Positions 33,765-47,755 of a DNA stretch of 64,000 nt are shown one piece after another. Source of the stretch: Serripes groenlandicus (Eukaryota; Mollusca; Bivalvia; Cardiida; Cardiidae); the NCBI GenBank assembly GCA_031761405.1, contig JASEVX010000001.1:115307071-115371070 (forward strand). Direction: 5' to 3'. Position numbers and translations under genes: made by a program. The notes under the pieces were generated by a model, which was not told where the DNA came from, did not search any database, and saw only the letters and a program-made list of their open reading frames with translations. Numbering within the stretch: position 1 is the stretch's first letter; every line of letters starts with the position of its first letter.

Positions 33765-33972
33765 CCAGGGGTTGTGAGTTTGAACCAAAGCTCCACCAAC
33801 ATTTTTTACGACATTTGACAAAAGTCTCTGTGACAAGCGTCATTCGTCTTTCACCGACGGGTAAACAATCTATGCGGAAAAGCAGCCATATGCATGGAAA
33901 GTATTTTGTATGGAGTACTTGTGTGTGAAAGCCACGAAAAACACGATAAGGTGAACTGACCGCAGTTATTTG
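33765..33972 (+). mobile_element. tRNA-derived SINE, type I, plus strand, head degraded
   Basis: The remains of a B-box-like GAGTTTGAACC near 33778 are followed by TGACAAAAGTC, GACAAGCGTCATTCGTC, TATGCGGAAAAGCAGCC and AAGGTGAACTGACCGC, the reverse complement of the copies at 25.7 and 38.1 kb. The tail start (ATTGTTGAAAACAGCGTTAA) runs without a break into the tandem arrays that follow. Confidence 0.8.
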
Positions 33973-34245
33973 AATGAAACATTGTTGAAAACAGCGTTAA
34001 ACATTGTTGTAAACGGCGTTAAACATTGTTGTAAACAGCGTGATACATTGTTGTAAACGGCGTTAAATATTGTTGAAAACATCATTAAACATTGTTGTAA
34101 ACAGCGTTAAACATTGTTGTATACGGCGTTAAACATTGTGGTAAACGGCGTTAAACATTGTTGAAAACAGCGTAAAACATTGTGGTAAACGGCGTGAAAC
34201 ATTGTGGTAAACGGCGTGAAACATTGTTGTAAACGGCGTTAAACA
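33973..34245. repeat. 22-bp tandem array, about 12 copies
   Basis: Units of the form GCGTTAAACATTGTTGTAAACG or a close variant. They correspond to the first part of the type I SINE tail (TTGAAAACGGCGTTAAA). Confidence 0.92.
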
Positions 34246-37200
34246 TGTTATTACATATACCGTTATTTGACAAAATCATTGTTGAAAAGGGCGTTAAAAC
34301 CCAATCCATCAAAATATTATTATATATACCGTTATTTGACAAAGTTATTGTTGAAAAGGGCGTTAAAACCCAATCAATCAACATATTATTATATATACCG
34401 TTATTTGACATAATCATTGTTGAAAACGGAGTTAAACCCCAATCAATCAATACATTATTATATATACCGTTATTTGACAGAATCATTTTTGAAAACGGCG
34501 TTTAACCCCAATCAATCAACATATTATTACATATACTGTTATTTGACAGAATCATTGTTGACAACGGCGTTAAATCAAACAATATATTATTACATATACC
34601 GTAATTTGACAGAATCATTGTTGAAAACGGCGTTAAACCCCAATAAAACAATATGTCATTACATATACCGTTATTTGACAATTTCATTGTTGAAAACGGC
34701 GTTAAACCCCAATCAATCAATATATTATTACATATACCGTTATTTGACAGAATCATTGTTGAAAACGGCGTTAAACCCCAATCAATCAACATATTATTAC
34801 ATATACCGTTATTTGACTAAATCATTGTTGAAAACGGTGTTAAACCCCAATCATTCAATATATTATTACATATACCATTATTTGACAGAATCATTGTTGA
34901 AAACGGTGTTAAACCCCAATCAATCAACATATTATTACATATACCGTTATTTGACTGAATCATTGTTGAAAACGGTGTTAAACCCCAATCAATCAATATA
35001 TTATTACATATGCCGTTATTTAACTGAATTATTGTTGTAAACGGCGTTAAACCCCAATCAGTCAACCTATTATTATATATACCGTTATTTGACAGAATCA
35101 TTGTTGAAAACGGCGTTAAACCCCAATCAATCAACATATTATTATATATACCGTTATTTGACAGAATCATTGTTGAAAACGACATTAAACCGCAATCAAT
35201 CAACATATTATTACATATACCGTTATTTGACAGAATCATTGTTGAAAACGACATTAAACTCCAATCAATCAACATATTATTACATATACCGTTATTTGAC
35301 TGAATCATTGTTGAAAACGGCGTTAAATACCAATCAATCAATATATTATTACATATACCGTTATTTGACTGAATCATTGTTGAAAACGGCGTTAAATACC
35401 AATCAATCAACATATCATTACATATACCGTTATTTGACTGAATCATTGTTGAAAACTGTGTTAAACCCCAATTAATCAACATATTATTACATATACCGTT
35501 ATTTCACAGAATCATTGTTGAAAATGGCGTTAAACCCCAATCAATCAATATGTTATTACATATACCATTATTTGACTGAATCATTGTTGAAAACGGCGTT
35601 AAACTCCAATCAATCAATGTATTATTACATATACCGTTATTTGATTGAATCTTTGTTGAAAACGGCGTTAAACCCCAATCAATCAATATATTATAACATA
35701 TTCCGTTATTTGGCAGAATCATTGTTGAAAACGGCGTTAAACCCCAATCAACTAACATTTTATGATATATACATGTACCGTTATTAGACTGAATCATTGT
35801 TGAAAACGGCGTTACTCCACAATCAATCAACATATTATTACATATACCGTTATTTGACAGAATCATTGTTGAAAACGGCGTTAAACACCAATCAATCAAC
35901 ATGTTATTACACATACCGTTATTTGACTGAATCATTGTTGAAAACGGCGTTAAACTACAATCAATCAATATTTTATTACATATACCGTTATTTGACTGAA
36001 TCACTGTTGAAAACGGCGTTAAACTCCAATCAATCAATATATTATAACATATTCCGTTATTTGACATAATCATTGTTGAAAACGGCGTTAAACCCCAATC
36101 AACTAACATTTTATTATATATACATGTACCCATATTAGACTGAATCATTGTTGAAAACGGTGTTAACACCAATCAATCAATATATCATAACATATACCGT
36201 TATTTGACAGAATCATTGTTGAAAACGGCGTTAAACCCAAACAATAAATCTATCATTATATATACCGTTATTTGACTGAATCATTGTTGAAAACAGTGTT
36301 AAACACCAATTAATCAACATATAATAACATATACCGTTATTTAACCTAATCATTGTCGAAAACGGTGTTAAACCCCAATTAATCAATATATTATAACATA
36401 TACCGTTATTTGACAGAATCATTATTGAAAACGGCGTTAAACCCCAATCAATCAACATATTATAACATATACCGTTATTTGACAGAATCATTGTTGAAAA
36501 CGGCGTTAAACCCCAATCAATCAATATTTTATTACATATACCGTTATTTGATAGAATCAGTGAAAACGACGTTAAACCCCAATCAACTAACATTTTATGA
36601 TATATACATGTACCGTTATTAGACTGAATCATTGCTGAAAACGGTGTTAATACCAATCAATCAATATATTATAACATATACCGTTATTTGACAAAATCAT
36701 TGTTGAAAACGGCGTTAAACCCAAACAATCAATATATTAAAACATATACCGTTATTTGACTGAATCATATTTGAAAACAGTTTTAAACACCAATCAATCA
36801 ACATGTTATTACATATACCGTTATTTGACTGAATCATTGTTGAAAACAGTGAAAAACACCAATCAATCAACATGTTATTACATATACCGTTATTTGACTG
36901 AATCATTGTTGAAAACGGCGTTAAACCCCAATCAATCAACATATTATTACATATACCGTTATTTGACTGAATCATTGTTGAATACGGGGTTAAACCCCAA
37001 TCAATCAGCATATTATTACATATACCGTTATTTGACTGAATCATATTTGAAAACAGTGTTAATAAACACCAATCAATCAACATATTATTACATATACCGT
37101 TATTTGACTGAATCATTGTTAGAAAACGGCGTTAAACGCCAATCAATCAGCATAGTATTACATGTACCGTTATTTGACTGAATCATTGTTGAAAACGGCG

Positions 37201-37435
37201 TTAAACCTCAATCAATCAACATATTATTACATATACCGTTATTAGACAGAATCATTGTTGAATACGGCGTTAAACTTCAATCAATCAACATGTTATTACA
37301 TATATCGTTATTTGACATAATCATTGTTGAATACGGCGTTAAACCCCAATCAATCAGCATATTATTACATATACCGTTATTTGACAGAATCATTGTTGAA
37401 AACGGCGTTAAACCTCAATCAATCAGCATATTATG
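34246..37435. repeat. 69-bp tandem array, about 46 copies, grown from a SINE tail
   Basis: The unit reads CCGTTATTTGACAGAATCAT, TGTTGAAAACGGCGTTAAAC, CCCAATCAATCAACATATTA then TTACATATA. The part GAAAACGGCGTTAAACCCCA followed by ATCAATCAA is the type I SINE tail. Copies vary by substitutions and small indels. Because 69 is divisible by three, both strands show open frames of 90-220 codons (for example YRYLTESLLKT on plus, DWGLTPFSTMI on minus). They are broken at every indel and are not treated as genes. Confidence 0.97.
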
Positions 37436-38140
37436 ATCTAAGGTGTGAGTATTTTCAGCCTGTAGGACACTTTGGGTCGGGTATACGAGAGAATCTCATA
37501 GTGTGGACCCTACCGTACTACGTCCATTAATTCAAAGACAACATTATAGAACATACTGGCACTAGATATCTTATTTATATATGTTTTTAGTAAGAAGTGT
37601 ATGCTCAGTTCACATATTGACTGTAGCTCGGTTCGTAAACAATTCATTTTTCAATTCAATCGGAACTCTGTTATTTTCTATTAAAACGTAAACAGAAGAA
37701 GAACCGAATTTAGGTGCTATAATGTTCTACACTAGAACTTTGATATTAGTAAAAAAAATCGATACTTAACCCTATATATACATTTAACTACATGTTGTTA
37801 AAATAAATGCTTTCGTCTTTCTTGAATGTTTTAGCTTTTTAATATATCACAACGAAAAATGAAGACATATTTGGAAAGGTAGCAAAAGAGGTGAAATCGT
37901 ACATGACTGTTATATCAATTAGATATGATATTTAATGTTATAAAATAGGACGATGATAAATGTGACAGATATCGATAGTTCAACGCAATACAGAGTCAAC
38001 AACATATCCTAAGATGACGCTGTTACGTCTATCTGGAATGCTTGAACATTTAACTGTACCGGTCATAACCATTCGTTTATTTTGCCTTGTCATCATAAAA
38101 CACGATTAGGAATATTTTCGGCTATAGCTCCAGTTAATAA
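37436..38140. other. Noncoding; nothing recognised
   Basis: AT-rich sequence between the 69-bp array and a SINE. I see no exon or repeat in it. Confidence 0.4.
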
Positions 38141-38436
38141 TTGATTGATTGATTGGGGTTTAACGCCGTATTTAATATTTTCTCAGTCATATCACGGCCG
38201 CCAGTTCACCTTTTCATGTGTTTCCTGGTTTTCTCACACCATTACTCCACACAACATACTTTCCAAACAACCGGCTGCTTTTCCGCATAGACTTAGCCAC
38301 TTGTTGGACGACGAATGACGCATGTCGTATTGACTTTTGTCAAACGTCGGAAAGAAAGTTGGCCGAACCGGGATTCAAACTTACAATCCCAGGATTGACA
38401 GCCCTCGTCGCTACCGACTGAGCTAGTGTGGCTCAG
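38141..38436 (-). mobile_element. tRNA-derived SINE, type I, best-preserved copy
   Basis: The minus strand starts with a tRNA-like head: A box TAGCTCAGTCGG (about 38412-38424) and B box GTTTGAATCCC (about 38370-38382). The body contains GACGACGAATG-like and TGCGGAAAAGCAGCC blocks. The tail ends ATATGACTGAG..GGCGTTAAACCCCAATCAATC at 38141-38190. Internal Pol III promoter boxes look usable. Confidence 0.88.
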
Positions 38437-38839
38437 CTCTCCAGGTAATAACTATTGATTAATTATAAAATAAGTCGTTAAAATGTGCGTAAAGTTAACA
38501 TTGTAGTTGTCACTTATCGATTATTATTATATATTATTGTATATTGTATCATTGGCTGGAAATGAAAGATATGTTTGTGGCTGAACAAACAGTTTGACTT
38601 TGTTGATTTGTTTTATGATTCGATATGCGACTTACACGAATACGACGTTATACAGAACTGTATAATATTTAATTTCACTATGCTAAATCGCTTTCACTGT
38701 CTATTCCCGGTTTAATTAAATATGTTCTCTGCGTTTAAATCATATTGTGTACACGTTCCCTTGGCGCAACTGCTTTTATCGTGTTATCATTGTTTGTTGA
38801 AACAGACCAGATCACGAGTGGACAATCATCGGCAGAGAT
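38437..38839. other. Noncoding; nothing recognised
   Basis: AT-rich spacer with no recognisable gene or repeat. Confidence 0.4.
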
Positions 38840-39116
38840 AACTCAAAGTTTATTTATGATTGGTCCTCAATCTTAAACAGTGAATGTCATATATGTATAA
38901 TACTCGCAACATTATGGGGAGCCAGAATATACGAAACAAATAGAGGATATCAAAATTATAAGCGTTATCTTCGCGCATGCGCTTCTTAATACATCCGCCC
39001 TGGGCGATCCTCAATGTTCAGAAATCTTTAAAAGTTGAGCTCATTGTTTCCTGTCTTTGTGTGTATTCATAATTTACAAGGAAAAGGAATGTTACAAAGC
39101 TTCAGCATATGTAAGT
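38840..39116 (+). promoter_or_regulatory. Candidate promoter with first noncoding exon
   Basis: A perfect NRF1-type palindrome GCGCATGCGC lies at 38973-38982, with a reversed CCAAT box (GATTGGTCC) near 38858. About 130 bp downstream a consensus donor, CATAT|GTAAGT, lies at 39111. Together this looks like a TATA-less promoter with a 5' untranslated exon on the plus strand. No coding exon was found downstream before the arrays, so the target gene is unknown. Confidence 0.3.
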
Positions 39117-40314
39117 ACTGCATTCGCATTTTTGAAATTTATGTTTCCTGCAAGTTGAATATGACTTAAATGTTTCCAAGTCAGGCGATAGCCTAATAAT
39201 GGATACGCCTACCAAGTGTATTTAAATTCGTAAACATTTTGCTTTAATTAAATACAATGTTTGAATATATGTATGCAATACTATAGAAAATCTCTATAAA
39301 TGAAAGTATAATGATTAAATAATAGACACATTGTGGCTCATTTTGAGTAATTCATTTTTTGTCACAATGTTTTAAAAGATGTCTGCTTCAAACACGTTTA
39401 TAAGTGCAACTAAGTGGGAAATGTTTAAACATCAATTAAGTAGTAAAGCACTTCTCCGTTGACTTACTTAAAATTATCACGGAGTTGGAAAGCTCAACGA
39501 TAAAAGAATCGGCTCAGTTGGGCTATATTTAAAGACAGACATTGTGTTGAAATGTATCAGACAATAGGTTATTAAAATAGTATTTGGCTTTCGGTGTTTT
39601 GAATATTCTAATAAGATGCATTAAAGTTATTTATTTCGGTTGCTTCATGGATAAGTATATCCCACTTCTCTTTCCAAGAACTGTAGGCAGTCTGGCTAGA
39701 TAGCAAGACAAGCAGAGAATATTTACAAATAAGCTTTTCAAAAATTAACATGTTGACCCACATGCAACGGAACCTCTAAAGCATGTGTTATAACCTAACG
39801 TGTAATGTATTGATAAGATGCGTAACATATTACGTACAACTGTGCTGTTTAATGTTCTTTCAACACATCTGGACCTAATAGGTTTGAAAGTATCTATTGG
39901 CAACTCTAGTTAATCTCATTGAATGAAAGTATTATTATTGAAAAGGGTTGAACACTTTATAGTCAAAGAAAAAAATGCTTATGATTGGCTAATTCACCTT
40001 TTGCCACGAATTGTTCAATAGTTATCTTCTTCAATTACGTTAAATCATGTCTGCAGATGGGAAAGGGATATATAAACTATTTAAATACCCCTTAATTATT
40101 TGCAATTGTAGTAAAAAATGCCGATTATAAGAACAAAACACAAACTGACTCGATTGATGTTACCAACTGCTTCATACAATTAAAAGCCGATGTTCAGGTC
40201 AATCAGTGTTTCGAACTCATGGTCTTGCATTGATATACATAATTGTTGCTTTTTGGGCTATCATGGCTTGATTCAATGCAGAACTTTATGATTATCAAAT
40301 TGTGCTTTTAACAT
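39117..40314. repeat. Noncoding with fragments of the composite dispersed element
   Basis: Fragments of blocks X and W occur around 39345-39430 (TGTGGCTCATTTTGAG, GTCACAATGTTTTAAAAGAT) and 39985-40065 (CACCTTTTGCCACGAATTGT). A weak similarity to the TRIM-like coiled-coil coding region is seen at 40125-40165 (AAGAACAAAACACAAACTGA, CTCGATTGATGT, compare 9574-9607), possibly a relic. Confidence 0.5.
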
Positions 40315-43300
40315 AATATACACGTAGTTCAACTCAATATACACATAGTTTAACTTAATCAATATTCATGCAGTTTAACTAAATATACACGAAATTTAAC
40401 TCAATATACACGCAGTTTAACTCAATATACACGCAGTTTATCTAAATCAATATACACGCAGTTTAACTCAATCAATATACACGCAGCTTAACTAAATCAA
40501 TATACACACAGTTTAACTAAATAAATATACACGCAGTTTAACTCAATATACAGACATTTCAACTCAATCAATATACACGCAGTTTAACTCAATCAATATA
40601 CACACAGTTTGACTAAATCAATATACACGCAGTTAACTCAATATAAATGTAATTTAACTCCATCAATATCAACGCAGTTTAACTACATATACACGTAATT
40701 GAACTCAATCAATATACACGCAATTTAACTCAATTAATATACACGAAGTTTAGCTCAACATACACACAGTTAAAATCAATATACACACAGTTTAACTTAA
40801 TATACATTTAATTTAACTCAATCAATATACACGGAGTTTAACTCAATATACACGCTGTTTAACTTAATATACACGCAGTTTAACTCAATATACAAGTAAT
40901 TTAACTCAATAAATTTACACGCAGTTTAACTCAATATACATACAGTTTAACTGAAACACACTGTTTAACTCAACATAAACGAAATGTAACTCAGTCAATA
41001 AACACAAAATTTAACTAAATATACACATAGCTTAACTCAAACAATATACGCACAGTTTAACTCAATATACACGCAATTTAACTCAATATACACGCAGTTT
41101 AACTCAATCAATATACACACAGTTTAGCTCAATATACACACAATTTAACTCCATATACATACAGTTTAACTCAACCACACGGTTTAACTCAATATAAACG
41201 CAATTTAACTCAATTAATATACACGCAATTTAACTCAATATACACAAAGTTTAACTCAAACAATATACGCACAGTTTAACTCAATATAAACGCAATTTAA
41301 CTCAATATACACGCAATTAAACTCAATGTTCACGCAGATTAACTCAATCAATATACACATAGTTAAACTCAATATACATACAGTTTAACTAATTATACAC
41401 GTACTTTAACTCAATATACACGCAGTTTAACTCAATATACATGCAATTTAACTGAATCAATATACACACTGTTTAACTGAATCAATATACACACAGTTTA
41501 ACTTAATCAATATACACACAGTTTAACTCAATCAATATACACACAGTTTAGCTAAATTAATATACACACAGTTTAACTTAATACATACGCTATTTAACTC
41601 AATCAATATACAAGCAAATTAACTCAATATACACACAGTTAAACTCAATATACGCGCAATTAAACTCAATATATACACAGTTTAACTCAATCAATATACA
41701 CACAGTTTAATTCAATTAATATACACACAGTTTAACTGAATCAATATACACACAGTTTAATTGAATAAATATACACATATTTAAACTCAATCAATATTCA
41801 CACAGTTTAACTCAATAAATATACACGCAGTTTAACTTAATCAATATACGCACAGTTTAACTTAAAATACAGACAGTTTAACTCAATCAATATACAAACA
41901 GTTTAACTCAATCAATATACACACAGTTTAATTCAATTAATATACACACAGTTTAACTGAATCAATATACACACAGTTTAATTGAATAAATATACACATA
42001 TTTAAACTCAATCAATATTCACACAGTTTAACTCAATAAATATACACGCAGTTTAACTTAATCAATATACGCACAGTTTAACTTAAAATACAGACAGTTT
42101 AACTCAATCAATATACAAACAGTTTAACTCAATCAATATACACACAGTTTAACTCAATCAATAATCATGCATTTTAACTCAATATACATGCAATTTAACT
42201 CAATATACACGCAGTTTAACTCAATATACACACAGTTTAACTCAACCAATATACACGCAGTTTAACTTAATCAATATACACACAGTTTAACTGAATAAAT
42301 ATACACATATTTAAACTCAATCAATATTCACACAGTTTAACTCAATCAATATACACGCAGTTTAACTTAATCAATATACGCACAGTTTAACTTAAAATAC
42401 AGACAGTTTAACTCAATCAATATAGAAACAATTTAACTCAATCAATATACACACAGTTTAACTCAATCAATAATCATGCATTTTAACTCATTATACATGC
42501 AATTTAACTCAATATACACGCAGTTTAAGTCAATATACACACAGTTTAACTCAACCAATATACACGCAGCTTAACTTAATCAATATACACGAAGTTTAAC
42601 TCAATATACACGTAATTACATTCAATCAATATACACACAGTTTAACTCAATCAATATACACAGAGTTTTACTGAATCAATATACACACATTTCAACTCAA
42701 TCAATGTACACACAGTTTAACTCAATCAATATTCACGCAGTTTAACTCAATCAATATTAGCACAGTTTAATTCAATATACACGCAGATTAACTCAATCAA
42801 TATACACAGAGTTTAACTCAATCAATATACACACAGTTTAACTCAATCAATAAGCATGCAGTTTAACTCAATATACACGAAATTTAACTCAATATACACG
42901 AAGTTTAACTCAATATATACACAGTTTAACTCAACCAATATACACGCAGCTTAACTTAATCAATATACACGAAGTTTAACTCAATATACACGTAATTACA
43001 TTCAATCAATATACACACAGTTTAATTCAATCAATATACACACAGTTTAACTGAACCAATATACACACATTTCAACTCAATCAATGTACACACAGTTTAA
43101 CTCAATCAATATTCACGCAGTTTAACTCAATCATTATACGCACAGTTTAATTCAATATACACGCAGATTAACTCAATCAATATACACACAGTTTAACTCA
43201 ATCAATATACACACAGTTTAACTCAATCAATAAGCATGCAGTTTAACTCAATATACACGAAATTTAACTCAATATACACGCAGTTTAACTCAATATACAC

Positions 43301-43435
43301 ACACTTTAACTCAACCAATATACACACAGTTTAACTTAATCAATATACACGCAGTGTAACTCAATATACACGCAATTTAATTCAATCAATATACACACAA
43401 TTTAAATCAATCAAAATGCACGCAGTTTAACTCAA
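40315..43435. repeat. Interleaved 21-bp and 25-bp tandem array, about 135 units
   Basis: The short unit is CAATATACACGCAGTTTAAC plus T; the long one has an additional CAAT before it. Both lengths are mixed through the array. A secondary duplication of 221 bp (41.68-41.90 copied to 41.90-42.12, and partly again at 42.28-42.43) shows block copying. Very AT-rich with stops in all frames. Confidence 0.95.
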
Positions 43436-44177
43436 GATTTTAACTGACTAAGTCTGACCTTAAAATCAACATAAAAAAGCCTATATAAATTGCACCCGGA
43501 CTAGTCAAATTATCTTTACAGTATGTTCTGTATAACACTTATCTGGGATCTTAGCTCAATGATGATGGTGTCCCTTCGTTCTCTGCCATATTGATCTATG
43601 ACATAAGGCTATGTTATATTTATCGCAATATCACGGGGATATTGTTCTGATAAGAAATGGCTAGTTATACGTTGCCTTGATGCCTTGTTTTTAACAAGCC
43701 TTTTGAAATTACTAAACTTATCAACAAAGATGCCAGGTATGCGTTGGTTTGCATTTTACTTTCGTTGTATATTCTTTAGAATATTATCACGTCAGAAATG
43801 GATTGAACCATTCTCAGTGGACTTTATATAAACTCACATCGCACCTGTACATGTCTGTTATGTCAAGTTACTATTATTCCTTTATCAATTATCATTTAAC
43901 TAGGCTAAAATATAATCAGATAGAACGACGATACATGTGACATATTTTCATAGTTTAACTCATATAGTTACATATCGTAAGCATACATTGTTATATCTGT
44001 CTTGAATGTTTAGAACAAAGCGGTCATAACCGTTCGCATACGTGTTGAGTCATCAGAAAAACAAACCTAAACATTGATTGACTACTTCTCAGTGCGTACA
44101 TCATACCTGTATTCTTTATTCTTATATATAACTGTATATTGTTTAATCGACTGACGGTATAAATAATGTCAATAGTG
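43436..44177. other. Noncoding; nothing recognised
   Basis: No exon or RNA gene recognised. Confidence 0.4.
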
Positions 44178-44510
44178 TATGTGTATGACTAAGTATTTAC
44201 ATGTAATATTCATTGAATCTAACGACCATCAAGATTCCATATTGTATGTGTATGACTAAGTATTTACATGTAATATTCATTGAATCTAACGAGCATCAAG
44301 ATTCCATATTTTATGTGTATGACTAAGTATTAACATGTAATATTCATTGAATCTAACGACCATCAAGATTCAATATTATATGTGTATGACTAAGTATTTA
44401 CAAGTAATATTCATTGAATCTAACGACCATCAAGATTCCATATTGTATATGTATGACTAAGTATTTACAAGTAATATTCATTGAATCTAACGACCATCAA
44501 GTTATCATAC
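44178..44510. repeat. 66-bp tandem array, five copies
   Basis: Units contain TGTATGACTAAGTATTTACA, TGTAATATTCATTGAATCTA and ACGACCATCAAGATTCCATA. Nearly identical copies at a 66-bp period. Confidence 0.93.
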
Positions 44511-45150
44511 AAGCACAAATTAAATTAACTATCTTTCAATTAAAGTATACATGAGTTTAAATCAATATGGCAAATAGGAACGTGACTCATTAAGAGTCAT
44601 TTCTCCCTTTGACACAATGTGTTTAAAAGCTGCAGAAGCGTCAAAATGTGTCTACTTGTACGAAATGATACAAATGATTCGTTTGTATCGTATATCAATC
44701 TTCCTTCTTATATATTGTCCATAACGTTCTTAACTGTTCGTTGTTGTATATTGCAAATTGATAATTCAGTCTGAAATGTTCGGTTCCAATTATACAAGGA
44801 CCTCTTCAGTGATATACACCAAGGGTTAATAGAGCAATAGTTTCAGGGCCTAAACTGTTTATAAAGGGTAATGTGTCCCTTAATATTAGAAGAATTTAAA
44901 TGTCAAACACAAACTGCAACATACAGCAGAAGAATTAATATTGACGTGATCACTGCGGCGAAGGGTTTCACAATATATACAATGAATATATCAAACCTCG
45001 GGACTTTATCTTTTCCCTCGTCAGCAAGCGATCTTTGCAAGCATTTTGACAAACTAAGTAGTTGCTCAATATGAGCGTATTCTCTATTTGCACAAATGAT
45101 ATAAACATTTATGGATATTTCCATAGTTTTGTCTCGGTGTTCTCATAGTC
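44511..45150. repeat. Segmental duplication, copy 1 (partner 46945-47600)
   Basis: Collinear blocks shared with 46945-47600 include CTATC[T/-]TTCAATTAAAGTATA, a CTCATTA[A/T]GAGT palindrome, TTGATAATTCA[G/A]TCT, CAC[T/G]G[C/T]GGCGAAGGGTT and GTCGTCT. Divergence is considerable, so the duplication is old or both are copies of one long dispersed element. Confidence 0.7.
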
Positions 45151-45445
45151 GTCTAAGTAACCTGTTTTATGATTGTTTGATTTGGATCGAACGTAAATTT
45201 ATAACAATGTTCAGCCATATCACGGATACTTCATCTCCTGTCCATGTAGTTCCATGCTTTCTACACCAGTTTTCCAGTCATTATTCTTTCGAATCAACTG
45301 GCTGTTTTTTTCACATGAAATTCGAATAACTAATTACAATAAGTGTCGCATATAATTTTGTCAAACATCAGAAAGAATGTTGGTTGTACTTGGATCTGAA
45401 CTTATAACCTCTAGGTTTACATCCCGCGTCGCTACCGGGGCTAGG
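45151..45445 (-). mobile_element. tRNA-derived SINE, type I, degraded copy
   Basis: Recognisable pieces are CATATCACGGATACT, CCATGTAGTTCCATGCTTTC, CAACTGGCTGTTTTTTTCAC, GTCAAACATCAGAAAGAATG and ATCCCGCGTCGCTACCG, in the type I order. Heavily mutated. Confidence 0.7.
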
Positions 45446-45589
45446 TGTTGTATGGTGCGAAAAGGTGTATCGCACTACTTAAACATTTTGCTATTGCCGC
45501 TGCTGAATGGAAAGTTACATATTAACAGTTACATATGACTGAACATTCGTCAGAACACTGCTTAATGAGTGGAAATATGAGCCCGTGTA

Positions 45590-45660
45590 TGACAAATGGT
45601 ACAAGTTGGCATTTCTGAAAAGTAAAGGTTCTGATCGGTCTCATCATAATCTACACAAGT
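45590..45660. repeat. Dispersed repeat, left half, split by an insertion
   Basis: ACAAGTTGGCATTTCTGAAA and ATAATCTACACAAGT match 7830-7875. The right half resumes at 45950 and runs to about 46120. Confidence 0.8.
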
Positions 45661-46870
<1,210 letters not shown>

Positions 46871-46944
46871 TCGATATCCTGTGAAGGGTGTATAACATAA
46901 ATCCGTCTAACATACAGTTAATCTCCAGCAAACGACTATGAAAT

Positions 46945-47600
46945 CATGTAAGCGCAACGATGAAAACTATCTATCAATTAAAGTATATTTATTGACAGTT
47001 GTTGAAAAAAGGAATGACTCATTATGAGTTATTTCTTCTTTTGACAAAATGTGTTCAACATCTATAAAAGCGTCAACAAATATCTACTTGTTAGAAAAGG
47101 TATGTGTCGGATAGCATTCTTAACTCTTATTTATAAGTTGATGTAAAATGTTCATTGATAATTCAATCTAGAAAAGTTGTTATAATTATACACCTATAAC
47201 CTTAACTCTTATTTATAAGTTGATGTAAAATGTACATTGATAATTCAATCTAGAAAAGTTGTTATAAGTATACACCTACAGTATTAGAGAAACGCGTGAT
47301 CAATGGCAGTCTGTCTCTTCAGCTAAGAAAAATCATAATGTAAAACAAAACAGCAATTTACAGCTAAAGTAGATATATTGATGTAATCACGGTGGCGAAG
47401 GGTTAAACAATTCATAAAATGACAAGATTAAACTTCGCACCTTCATCCCCCAGCTGTAGCAGACGACTTTTGAACATATTCTAACGAAATCACTCAACAT
47501 GAACGCATTCTACTTTTGCAATAAATATCCTTTATTGATGCGGATTTTCCTTATTTTGTCTAGACGCTTTCGTAGTCGTCTTAAACATAATACTGTGGTA
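46945..47600. repeat. Segmental duplication, copy 2 (partner 44511-45150)
   Basis: Collinear with 44511-45150. It also contains an 82-bp direct duplication at 47119-47282 (AACTCTTATTTATAAGTTGA at about 47122 and 47204). Confidence 0.7.
47119..47282. repeat. 82-bp tandem duplication, two copies
   Basis: TTAACTCTTATTTATAAGTT through GAAAAGTTGTTATAA occurs twice, 82 bp apart and nearly identical, so much younger than the surrounding segmental duplication. Confidence 0.9.
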
Positions 47601-47614
47601 TATGTGAAAGGGTT

Positions 47615-47755
47615 AATAGAGCATTGCACATGCGCATGACGATGTTCTTGCATTGACAGCCATATTGTATTTTATTTTACAAACCATATTTGATATTTCT
47701 TCATTCAGATAAGTGGCTACGAAACGGAAACTGCATTGACTGAACGAATGTAAGT
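47615..47755 (+). promoter_or_regulatory. Candidate promoter with first noncoding exon
   Basis: ACATGCGCATGACG (near-NRF1 site) at about 47626 and GCCATATTG (YY1-like) at about 47660 precede a strong donor ACGAAT|GTAAGTAAG at 47750. The arrangement resembles the candidate at 38.9-39.1 kb. No downstream coding exon found. Confidence 0.28.

Noticed and set aside
34151..37530. Open frames of 90-220 codons on both strands
   Set aside because: Unit length 69 is a multiple of three; the frames break at each indel and read SINE-tail sequence.
38370..38436. A true tRNA gene
   Set aside because: A and B boxes are present, but the sequence cannot form a full cloverleaf and continues into a SINE body with a tail; other copies show it is a SINE head.
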